A program made the translations under genes and the position numbers. Source: Mariluticola halotolerans (lineage in GTDB: Bacteria; Pseudomonadota; Alphaproteobacteria; Rhizobiales; Devosiaceae). From it: DNA of 64,000 bases. The notes beneath the pieces were generated by a model. It was given only the letters and a program-made list of their open reading frames with translations. It did not search any database and was not told the DNA's origin. Below, in pieces: positions 33,597-41,252 of the stretch. Where the stretch lies: the NCBI RefSeq assembly GCF_021611515.1, contig NZ_CP090960.1, positions 1,240,001 to 1,304,000 on the forward strand, given 5' to 3'. Every line of letters starts with the position of its first letter. Positions within the stretch are counted from its first letter, which is position 1.

Positions 33597-34361
33597 CTAG
33601 ATCGCCAGATATTCCTGGCGCAGTTCGGCACTGTCGAGCACCTCTTGCGCCGTGCCGGTGAAGGCAACCTGACCTGTATCGAGGATAACCGCCCGATCGC
33701 TCAGCCGAAGCGCTGCGACCGCGTTCTGTTCCACAATGATCGTGGTGATGCCCAGCTTTTTGATGCCATGCAGGATGCGTTCGATCTCCTGAACGATGAC
33801 CGGCGCGAGACCTTCATAAGGCTCATCGAGCAGGAGCAGCTTGACCTCGCGGCTGAGAGAGCGGGCAATGGCGAGCATTTGCTGCTCGCCGCCGGACAAG
33901 GTTGTGCCCTCCTGCTTGCGGCGCTCGCCGAGCCTTGGGAAATGCTCATAAACCTCTTCAGGGGTCCAGCCATGGCCGGGCGCGACCTGGGCCAGTTGCA
34001 GGTTTTCCTCAACGGTGAGGCCCTGAATGATGCGGCGGTCTTCAGGCACAAGCTGCACGCCGGCCCGCGCCGACTGATAGGCGCTCATGGTGTGCAGGGC
34101 GTGATCGCCCAGCATGATTTCGCCGGAGCGCAACTCGGGATTGTCCGCCCGGGCGATGGCCCGAAGCGTTGAGGTTTTGCCTGCGCCATTGCGCCCGAGA
34201 AGCGCGAGAATTTCGCCCTCGTTGATATCGAAGGAAACACCCTGCACGATATAGCTTTCGCCATAATAGGCATGGATATCGTTGACCGAGAAATAAGGTG
34301 CGGTTGTCAATGTCGTTGCCCCCCTGGCGATGTGGGTTTCCAGGACCATCTCATTCATCAT
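33597..34361 (-). CDS. livF: Branched-chain amino acid-type ABC transporter ATPase (LivF)
   Basis: About 254 residues: Walker A GRNGAGKTST, LSGGEQQMLAIARSL, Walker B LLLLDEPYEGLAP. The start MMNEMV at 34359-34361 has a gggagg site and overlaps the end of livG by 11 bases; the open frame further upstream is not used. One of two ATPases of a HAAT-family importer whose substrate is uncertain. Confidence 0.9.
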   Translation of the reverse strand: MMNEMVLETHIARGATTLTTAPYFSVNDIHAYYGESYIVQGVSFDINEGEILALLGRNGAGKTSTLRAIARADNPELRSGEIMLGDHALHTMSAYQSARAGVQLVPEDRRIIQGLTVEENLQLAQVAPGHGWTPEEVYEHFPRLGERRKQEGTTLSGGEQQMLAIARSLSREVKLLLLDEPYEGLAPVIVQEIERILHGIKKLGITTIIVEQNAVAALRLSDRAVILDTGQVAFTGTAQEVLDSAELRQEYLAI

Positions 34362-35127
34362 GCGACCCTCCCAGGTAGGCTTCCTGAACCTTGGGATTGG
34401 CGCGCACCTCGTCGGGCGCCCCTTCCGCAATGATCCGTCCGCCTGCGAGTACCGAAATCTTGTCGGCGAGCGAGAATACCACGTGCATGTCATGCTCGAT
34501 GATAATCTTGGTCATGCCGCGCGCCTTGATCTTTTTCAAAAGATCAATGGTGGTGTTGGTGTCATGCCGCGACATGCCCGCTGTCGGCTCGTCGAGCAGG
34601 AGAAGCCGCGGATGCTGGATCAGGCACATGGCCAGTTCCATGCGGCGCTTGTCCCCCCGGCTGAGCGCGCCGGCATGGGCATCGCGCCGGTGATAAAGCC
34701 CCACATCGTCGAGAATCTCCTCGGCTTCCTGACGCACCTCTCGCTCACTGTCGAGGGATTTGAGGAAGTTGAGGGTGAAGGCCCCGTCGCGCTTGGCGAA
34801 GGCCGGGGTCATCACATTGTGCAGGACCGTAAGCTCGGGGAAAATTTCCGGCGTCTGGAAAACGCGGGCGACCCCGATCTGGTTGATTTCGTGCGGGGCC
34901 TTGCCGGTCAACACCTGACCATCGAAGACGACGGCGCCACGGCTGGGGGCAAGACGCCCGACGATGACATTGAGCAGCGTGGATTTGCCGGCACCATTGG
35001 GGCCGATAATCGCGTGGGTCTTGCCCTCTTCCACCGCCAGATCGATGTCTGACAGGGCATGCAGGCCGCCGAAGGTTTTGTGCACATCATCGACATGCAG
35101 AACGATGTTTTTGTCGCTGGTACTCAT
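34351..35127 (-). CDS. livG: Branched-chain amino acid-type ABC transporter ATPase (LivG)
   Basis: About 258 residues with GPNGAGKSTLLNVI and LLLLDEPTAGM. The signature is LSRGDKRRMELAM rather than the usual LSHGE-type, as in some urea or short-chain-acid importers. Start MSTSDKNIVLHV at 35125-35127 is preferred to a longer N terminus overlapping livM. Translationally coupled to livF. Confidence 0.88.
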   Translation of the reverse strand: MSTSDKNIVLHVDDVHKTFGGLHALSDIDLAVEEGKTHAIIGPNGAGKSTLLNVIVGRLAPSRGAVVFDGQVLTGKAPHEINQIGVARVFQTPEIFPELTVLHNVMTPAFAKRDGAFTLNFLKSLDSEREVRQEAEEILDDVGLYHRRDAHAGALSRGDKRRMELAMCLIQHPRLLLLDEPTAGMSRHDTNTTIDLLKKIKARGMTKIIIEHDMHVVFSLADKISVLAGGRIIAEGAPDEVRANPKVQEAYLGGSHDE

Positions 35128-35146
35128 TTTTATGGCCTTCCGATCA

Positions 35147-36289
35147 TCATTCTGCGGGCTGGGTGCGGGCATCGCCGCTGGCTTCATCCGGCGGGCTTCG
35201 CCGCCGGAAAAGATCGCCGATGCGCCGGAACCCTTCCATCATGCCGCCGGGCAGGAAGACCACGACAAGCACGAAGACCAGGCCCAGGGTGAGATGCCAG
35301 CCTTCGCCCACAAATTGCGAGGTGACGGCGACGACGATTTCGCGCAGCCCCTCGGGCACCCAGGAGAAGATCTGGGCGAGCAGATCATCGTTGAAGGCGG
35401 AGAAGATGTTTTCGAAATACTTGATGATCCAGGCACCAAAGACAGGACCCAGCAAGGTGCCGACACCCCCCAGAATGGTCATGAGCACCACCTCGCCCGA
35501 GGCGGTCCATTGCATGCGCTCGGCACCGGCCAGAGGATCGGCCACAGCGAGCAGACCACCGGCGAGACCGGCATACATGCCCGAGATGACGAAGGCCGCC
35601 AGTGCATAAGGCTTGGTGTTGAAGCCGGTATAGTTCATGCGGGTCTGGTTGGACTTGATGCCCTTGAGCATCATGCCAAAGGGTGACCCGGCAATGCGCA
35701 TGGACAAAAAGAAGGTCAGCAGCATGATGACCGCGCAGACATAAAAGCCTGTGTAGCCGCCCATATCGAGACCAAGGAAAGTTGTGGCGGGCAGCCCTGC
35801 CCCGGCTTCCCCAAACATGCGATCGATAATGCGCGGGTCCTGCAGGGTGAGCTGGAGACCGGTTTCGCCATTGGTGATCGGGGTCAGCACCGAATAGGCC
35901 AGCTTGTAGCTCATTTCGGCGAAGGCCAGGGTGAGGATGGAGAAATAGATGCCCGAACGCCGGAGGCTAATGAAGCCGACAATCAGGGCGAACAGGCCCG
36001 CCGTGATGACCGAAAGCAGCAGCGCCAGCGACCCATCCATGGTGAACAGCTTGAACGACCAGACCGCCGTGTAGGAGCCGACGCCAAGGAAGGCTGCGTG
36101 GCCGAAGCTGAGATAGCCGGTGAGCCCGAACAGGATGTTGAAGCCAATCGCGAGGATGGCATAGATCATGAAACGCTGCAGCAGATCGGGATAGGCCGCG
36201 CCAAAGGGCGACAGCCAGATCGGCATGGTGAGCACGGCCAGGGTGAACAGACCAAATGTGAGAATGTCCTTACGGTTCATGGTGAGCAT
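35147..36289 (-). CDS. livM: Liv-type ABC transporter permease (LivM)
   Basis: A 380-residue membrane protein with about ten hydrophobic segments and the LivM core ([31 protein letters not shown]). It starts two bases after the livH stop. C-terminal polar tail of about 30 residues. Forms the channel with LivH. Confidence 0.9.
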   Translation of the reverse strand: MLTMNRKDILTFGLFTLAVLTMPIWLSPFGAAYPDLLQRFMIYAILAIGFNILFGLTGYLSFGHAAFLGVGSYTAVWSFKLFTMDGSLALLLSVITAGLFALIVGFISLRRSGIYFSILTLAFAEMSYKLAYSVLTPITNGETGLQLTLQDPRIIDRMFGEAGAGLPATTFLGLDMGGYTGFYVCAVIMLLTFFLSMRIAGSPFGMMLKGIKSNQTRMNYTGFNTKPYALAAFVISGMYAGLAGGLLAVADPLAGAERMQWTASGEVVLMTILGGVGTLLGPVFGAWIIKYFENIFSAFNDDLLAQIFSWVPEGLREIVVAVTSQFVGEGWHLTLGLVFVLVVVFLPGGMMEGFRRIGDLFRRRSPPDEASGDARTQPAE

Positions 36290-36291
36290 GA

Positions 36292-37320
36292 TCAGTTCTC
36301 CATAACGCCGCGGCGGCCAAGCAGCCCGCGGGGCATTGCCAACAAGACGACAACGGCCACCAGGTAGATGATGATCTGGTCAATGCCGGGAATAATGGCC
36401 TTGATTTCGTTCATCGAGGCGAAGCTTTGCAGGATGCCGAGCAGGAAGCCGGCTGCCACGGCACCGGGCAGAGAGCCCATGCCGCCAACAACGACCACCA
36501 CGAAGCTGAGCACCAGAAAATCCATGCCGATATGGAAATTGGGCGGCAGCAAGGGCGTGTACATGACCCCGGCAAGGCCGGCGACGACGGCAGCGACACC
36601 GAACATGATGGTGAAGCGTCTGTCGATATTGATGCCGAGCAGCCCCACTGTCTCGCGATCTGCCATGCCGGCACGCACAACCATGCCGAATGTGGTGAAT
36701 TGCAGGAAGGCAAACACACCGCCGATGATGACCACCGAGAAGAGGAAATAGACCAGACGCCACCAGGGATAGGTGAGAATATTTGGATCCATGCCGAGCC
36801 AGAGCCCGATATCTGCCGCGCCGGACATGGCCGAGGGCATGGGCTGGGGCAAGGGATTTGCGCCGAAAATGGCCTTGATGATTTCCTGCAGCACAATGGC
36901 AAGGCCAAAGGTGACAAGAATCTGTTCGGCATGGGGGCGCTTGTAGAAATGCTTGATCAACCCGCGCTCCATGACCACGCCGACGACCAGCATGACCGGG
37001 ATGGCGACAAGTATGGATACGGGGACCGAATAATCGACCAGCACATTACCGAAATCACCAAACCAGGTGTTGATATAGGGAACGCGCACTTCGAGCGCTG
37101 TGCCCCATGGGGTTTTTTCGGTTTCGCTGAGGGTGACGCTTTCCAGAGTGAGGAAGCGGCGCACGGTGACGGCGCAGAACGCGCCAAGCATGAAGAGCGC
37201 CCCGTGGGCGAAATTGACCACGCCAAGGGTGCCGAAAACAAGGGTCAGGCCAAGCGCGATGAGCGCATAGGCGCCGCCCTTGTCCAAACCGTTCAGAAAC
37301 TGCAGAAGAATGGCATCCAT
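36292..37320 (-). CDS. livH: Liv-type ABC transporter permease (LivH)
   Basis: A 342-residue permease: [20 protein letters not shown] near the N terminus and [17 protein letters not shown] near the C terminus are LivH signatures. It is longer than typical LivH (about 300) because of an insertion around residues 50-80 ([14 protein letters not shown]), perhaps a periplasmic loop. First permease gene after the binding-protein gene. Confidence 0.9.
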   Translation of the reverse strand: MDAILLQFLNGLDKGGAYALIALGLTLVFGTLGVVNFAHGALFMLGAFCAVTVRRFLTLESVTLSETEKTPWGTALEVRVPYINTWFGDFGNVLVDYSVPVSILVAIPVMLVVGVVMERGLIKHFYKRPHAEQILVTFGLAIVLQEIIKAIFGANPLPQPMPSAMSGAADIGLWLGMDPNILTYPWWRLVYFLFSVVIIGGVFAFLQFTTFGMVVRAGMADRETVGLLGINIDRRFTIMFGVAAVVAGLAGVMYTPLLPPNFHIGMDFLVLSFVVVVVGGMGSLPGAVAAGFLLGILQSFASMNEIKAIIPGIDQIIIYLVAVVVLLAMPRGLLGRRGVMEN

Positions 37321-37410
37321 ATTGGCCTCCCACCACCGGCAGATACGCCGTAAGCCACAAAAACGAGAGGGTTGGCCGGAGAGAACCCGGCCAACCGTTG
37401 GTTCAAACCG

Positions 37411-38766
37411 CTAGCAGACCGAAGCCGGCTCGTAGGGGCCGAGTTCGCCGCCAAAGATTGAGGCGTCGTATTCGACCTGCGAACGCGGAACCTGCTGCAC
37501 AACTTCGAGAAGATCGAACTGTGAGGAAGGTGCCTGTTTACCGCGCACCACAAAGACATCCTTGAAGCACTGATGATCTTCGGCACGGTATTCGGTGGGA
37601 CCATTGCCCAGACCATCGAACTTGAAGCCTTCAAGCTGCTTGATGATTTCGGGCGGATAGAACGTGCCCGCCATTTCGCAGGCGTTTGCATAAAGCAGAG
37701 CCTGGACGTAGCAGGTGTGAGCAGCCTGGGAAGGCGGCTGGCCATATTCGGCACCGAAGGATTTAACGAAGGCCTTGGACCCTTCATCCTGCAGTGACCA
37801 ATGCCAGTTGGTTGTGCCCAGAATGCCCTTGATCGCCTCGCCGGCACCCTGTGCCATAAGACGCGAAAAGAGCGGCACCACAACCTGGAACTGCTTGCCG
37901 TTGACCTGTTTGTCGAGCAGACCGAACTGCACGGCCTGGGTCAGCGAGTTCACCATGTCGGCACCGTAGTGGTTCAGAATGAGCACGTCTGCGCCCGAGT
38001 TCAGAACCGGTGTCAGATATTGCGAGAAATCGCCCGCGCCAACCGGTGTGCGCACCGCAGCCTGGGTTTTCCAGCCCAGAGCTTCAGTGGCGTTCTTGAT
38101 CGATTCTTCCTGTGTCCAGCCCCAGGTGTAATCGGCCGTCAGATGGTAGGCGACGCGATCATTGCCATATTCCTGGCTGAGCACGGGCGCCAAGGCGGCG
38201 CCGGACATATAGGCATTGAAGAAGTGCCGGAAACCGTAGCGCTTCTTGTCCTTGCCTGTGGTGTCGTTCGAGTGGGTCAACCCGGCCATGAACATGATGC
38301 CCATTTCCTGGCAGAGACCCTGAACAGCAACGGCCACGCCCGAAGACGAACCGCCGGTGATCATGATCGCCCCATCGCGCTCAACCATGCGCTTGGCACT
38401 GTCACGGGCTGCATCGGACTTGGTCTGGGTATCACCGGTTACATAGGCAACCTTTTTACCCAGAATGCCGTTACCTTTGAGCTGGCCACCGACAAATGTG
38501 CTGAGCATGCCGCCGTCGCCTTCACCATTGAGGTGCTTGACGGCCAGCTGGTAAGCCTTGAGCTCGTCGCCGCCTTCGGCAGCGTAGGGCCCGGTCTGCG
38601 GCACGTTGAACCCGAGGGTTACGGTGTCGCCTGTTGGATTGTTGCAGAACTCCTGAGCCCAGGCACCGCGTACAAACACGGTTGGGGCGAGGCCAGTGCC
38701 GATCAAACCGGCTGCTGTCCCTTTGAGCACCTTACGCCGGCTGAAGCCGCTATCGCGTTCGCTCAT
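37411..38766 (-). CDS. livK: Liv-type ABC transporter substrate-binding protein, Tat-exported
   Basis: About 451 residues. A twin-arginine signal (FSRRKVLKGTAAG) leads to AWA|QEFCNN. The Peripla_BP_6 fold follows (LGFNVPQTGPYAAEGGDELKA). The start MSERDSGF has an aggagaga site; a longer frame upstream is rejected. A ligand other than leucine is likely: the protein is longer than LivK and sits with acs and an ScfR-type regulator, so a short-chain acid or amide is possible. Tat export suggests folding before secretion. Confidence 0.85.
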   Translation of the reverse strand: MSERDSGFSRRKVLKGTAAGLIGTGLAPTVFVRGAWAQEFCNNPTGDTVTLGFNVPQTGPYAAEGGDELKAYQLAVKHLNGEGDGGMLSTFVGGQLKGNGILGKKVAYVTGDTQTKSDAARDSAKRMVERDGAIMITGGSSSGVAVAVQGLCQEMGIMFMAGLTHSNDTTGKDKKRYGFRHFFNAYMSGAALAPVLSQEYGNDRVAYHLTADYTWGWTQEESIKNATEALGWKTQAAVRTPVGAGDFSQYLTPVLNSGADVLILNHYGADMVNSLTQAVQFGLLDKQVNGKQFQVVVPLFSRLMAQGAGEAIKGILGTTNWHWSLQDEGSKAFVKSFGAEYGQPPSQAAHTCYVQALLYANACEMAGTFYPPEIIKQLEGFKFDGLGNGPTEYRAEDHQCFKDVFVVRGKQAPSSQFDLLEVVQQVPRSQVEYDASIFGGELGPYEPASVC

Positions 38767-38848
38767 TCTCTCCTCCTTTTGATGCGGTGTGCGCCGATCT
38801 CCTCCGACGTTCTTCACCGCGTGTTAAAATAGGGAAGGTTTGAAAATG

Positions 38849-38864
38849 AATGCAATAGCGCATT
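38849..38864. promoter_or_regulatory. Short palindrome in the livK/ScfR divergent gap
   Basis: AATGC and GCATT with a six-base spacer, in an AT-rich divergent region of 178 bases. A candidate site for the ScfR-type regulator; weak evidence. Confidence 0.25.
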
Positions 38865-38944
38865 GTTATATATGGACTTTTTTGTAAAATTATGTACTAT
38901 CATCGCACATATTCTGTAAATTCTTTGACAGATCGAGATAAAAC

Positions 38945-40573
38945 ATGCGTGCGCCGATTGGCTTGAAAATCCGCAACTACCGGAAATCATTGGGGCTTTC
39001 CCAGTCTGGTTTGGCGCGGACAATCGGCATTTCGCCGAGCTATCTGAACCTGATCGAGGGGAATAAACGCGATGTCGGTGGCGTGCTTTTGCAGAAAATC
39101 GCCGCGTCACTGTCTATCGAGCTGGAAGAGCTGACCGGCGAATCGGAACAAAGGCTGATTCAGGAGCTTGAAGAGGCGTTTACCGATCCGGTGTTTGATG
39201 CAACGCATTTCAGCAATGCCGATGCGGTGGCGCTGGTGGCGCAATTCCCCGGTGTGGCCAATGCCCTGACCCGGCTGTTTCGCGCCTATGGCGATGTGAA
39301 TGCCCTGCTGGAAGCGCAGAGCAACCGTTTGCGCTCGGACCCGCTGTTTTCAGCCCTGTTGCACCAGATTCTCAGCCATATCACTGCCCTGCGCTCGAGC
39401 GCGGAAATTCTTGAAGATGAAGGCGATCTGTCGGAAGCGGAAAACCAGCGGTTTCTGTCCTCGATCAACCGTGAGGCGCGGGCGATGTCGGATGTGGGGC
39501 AGACGCTGATCCAGCATTTTGACCAGACCGCCGATCATCGCCGCTCGATCTCTCCGGCGCGCGAACTGGATGACCTGATTTTCAATGAGCGCAATCATTT
39601 TCCAGCGCTCGAGGATGCCGCCGCGCAATTGCGGCAGGGATTTGATGGCGGCAGGGGCTTTGGCGAAGCGGCGCTGGCCGAGGTGCTGGATGCACGGTTT
39701 AATGTGCAGGTGGAGCGTGGCCGCTCGCCGGATGCCAATGAAAGCGGGTTTCCCGGCCAGAGCTATTTTGATGCCAACCGGCGGGTGATGTGGTTTCAGG
39801 GTTCGACCACGGCCGCGACCCGGCAGTTTCAGCTTGCCCAGCTTTTGGCCGAACTGGCCGCCCCCGATGTCATCAACGCGCAAATCAACGATCCGCGGCT
39901 AACCTCCCCCGCGGCAAGGCGGCTGGCCCATCGCGCCATGAGCGCCTATCTGGCGGGGGCGCTGGTGTTTCCCTATGCGGCATTTCTGGAGGATGCGGAG
40001 AACCACGCCTATGACATTGATTTTCTCAGCCAGACCTATACGGCGAGTTTTGAACAGGTAGCGCACCGGCTGGTGACGCTCAGGCGTGAGGGCGAGGAAG
40101 GGATACCTTTCGGGTTTTTGCGCTCGGACCCGGCGGGGCGGCTGACCAAGCAATTCCCCCTGCCCGGCCTGTTGCTGCCCAATTCGGGCCACGCGTGTCC
40201 GCTTTGGGCGATTTATGCCGCCTTCCGCTCGCCCGGACAGGCGGTGCGGCAGGTGGTGCAATTTGCCGATGGTTCGCGCTATCTGTTTGTTGCCAAAACG
40301 GTTTCCAAGCGGCTGGCGACGTTCAAGGACCAGCCTTTTCATTCCTCGGTGATGCTGGCTTGCGATATTTTATATGCGGATCGCACGATTTATGGCCAGG
40401 GGCTGGATCTGGACGACCCGACCGCTGATGTGCCCGTGGGGCCGGCCTGTCGCTTGTGTGTCCGGCGGGCCTGCGCCTATCGGCAGGAAGAGGCCTTGAG
40501 CCCCGGCGCTGAAGGCACGACTATGCGCTCATCACTGGTGCCGCAAAGGTTTGAGCTTGGCGAAAGCAACTGA
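38945..40573 (+). CDS. ScfR-type (XRE/IrrE) transcriptional regulator with an embedded HisKA-like helix pair
   Basis: A 542-residue regulator. XRE HTH: KIRNYRKSLGLSQSGLARTIGISPSYLNLIEGNKR (residues 8-42). The C-terminal half resembles the IrrE-like plus DUF2083 part of short-chain fatty acyl-CoA regulators (RamB, MccR, PccR), with a cysteine-rich end (CRLCVRRACAY). Residues about 135-192 are unlike a plain linker: they align ungapped with the DHp helices of the sensor kinase downstream (LRSSAEIL, DLS, RF, SI), with His140 opposite the kinase's His684. It is longer than usual ScfRs by about this segment. Divergent from livK. It probably controls acs or the transporter. Confidence 0.78.
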   Translation: MRAPIGLKIRNYRKSLGLSQSGLARTIGISPSYLNLIEGNKRDVGGVLLQKIAASLSIELEELTGESEQRLIQELEEAFTDPVFDATHFSNADAVALVAQFPGVANALTRLFRAYGDVNALLEAQSNRLRSDPLFSALLHQILSHITALRSSAEILEDEGDLSEAENQRFLSSINREARAMSDVGQTLIQHFDQTADHRRSISPARELDDLIFNERNHFPALEDAAAQLRQGFDGGRGFGEAALAEVLDARFNVQVERGRSPDANESGFPGQSYFDANRRVMWFQGSTTAATRQFQLAQLLAELAAPDVINAQINDPRLTSPAARRLAHRAMSAYLAGALVFPYAAFLEDAENHAYDIDFLSQTYTASFEQVAHRLVTLRREGEEGIPFGFLRSDPAGRLTKQFPLPGLLLPNSGHACPLWAIYAAFRSPGQAVRQVVQFADGSRYLFVAKTVSKRLATFKDQPFHSSVMLACDILYADRTIYGQGLDLDDPTADVPVGPACRLCVRRACAYRQEEALSPGAEGTTMRSSLVPQRFELGESN

Positions 40574-40594
40574 TTGCTGTTTAGTCGGGTCAAG

Positions 40595-40615
40595 ATTCCG
40601 GGCTTGAACCGGAAT
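40595..40615 (+). other. Hairpin just before the response-regulator ribosome site
   Basis: ATTCCGG/CCGGAAT with a 7-base loop ends one base before the ggaggggg ribosome site of the response regulator, 20 bases past the ScfR stop. It may modulate translation of the downstream genes. Confidence 0.4.
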
Positions 40616-40629
40616 GGAGGGGGACATTG

Positions 40630-41004
40630 ATGATTGACGTGCTCATTGCGGAGGATGAGCCGGGCATTCTGGAATCACTCGATTTCATTTTGAAACGCGC
40701 CGGCTGGACTATTCAAACCGTCACAGATGGTGACGCTGTTTTTGACGCTATACGGAAGCTTGCGCCCCGGGTGCTTGTGCTTGATGTCATGCTGCCCAAA
40801 CGCTCGGGCTTTGAGGTGCTCAAGCAAATCAAATCGGAGAGCGCGACAAGCGGGTTGCCGGTGCTGATTCTGACCGCCAAGGGCCAGCAACAGGACCGGC
40901 GGATTGCTGAAGAACTGGGAGCGGACGGCTTTGTGACCAAACCCTATGCCAATGCCGAGGTGGTGGAGGCCGTGCGGCGTCTGCTCGGCACCGCCGCGCC
41001 CTGA
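40630..41004 (+). CDS. Single-domain (REC-only) response regulator
   Basis: A 124-residue receiver: acidic pocket E8/D9, phospho-acceptor D52 in VLVLDVMLP, LILTAKG and the invariant lysine in FVTKPYA. There is no output domain. ATG 40630 is used because ggaggggg precedes it; a TTG one codon earlier is possible. Its stop overlaps the start of the small membrane protein gene (TGATG). Probably phosphorylated by the downstream kinase. Confidence 0.9.
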   Translation: MIDVLIAEDEPGILESLDFILKRAGWTIQTVTDGDAVFDAIRKLAPRVLVLDVMLPKRSGFEVLKQIKSESATSGLPVLILTAKGQQQDRRIAEELGADGFVTKPYANAEVVEAVRRLLGTAAP

Positions 41005-41252
41005 TGGGCGACCGGCGCAAACTGGAGAACGCGGCTTTTGTGCTGCCGCTGTTTGGCGCCATTTTGCTGATTCCGCCGCTGGCGAATGTGTTCAACAAGG
41101 ATCTGACGATTTTTGGCGTTCCGCTTGAAGTGCTTTATCTTTTTGCTATCTGGTGCATTCTCATTGTGGCGACATTCTTTTTGTCACACCGGATGAGCGA
41201 GACGCCTGCCGCGTCCCGGTCTGATGCGGAAAAGACCGGGGACGAAAGCTGA
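41004..41252 (+). CDS. Small two-helix membrane protein, symporter small-subunit-like
   Basis: An 82-residue protein with two hydrophobic segments (about residues 11-28 and 38-60) and a charged C-terminal tail. It resembles the small subunits that precede solute:sodium symporters (DUF4212/DUF485 type) in size and placement. It overlaps the response regulator and the kinase by one base each, so it is probably a partner of the kinase's symporter domain. Exact family uncertain. Confidence 0.65.
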   Translation: MGDRRKLENAAFVLPLFGAILLIPPLANVFNKDLTIFGVPLEVLYLFAIWCILIVATFFLSHRMSETPAASRSDAEKTGDES

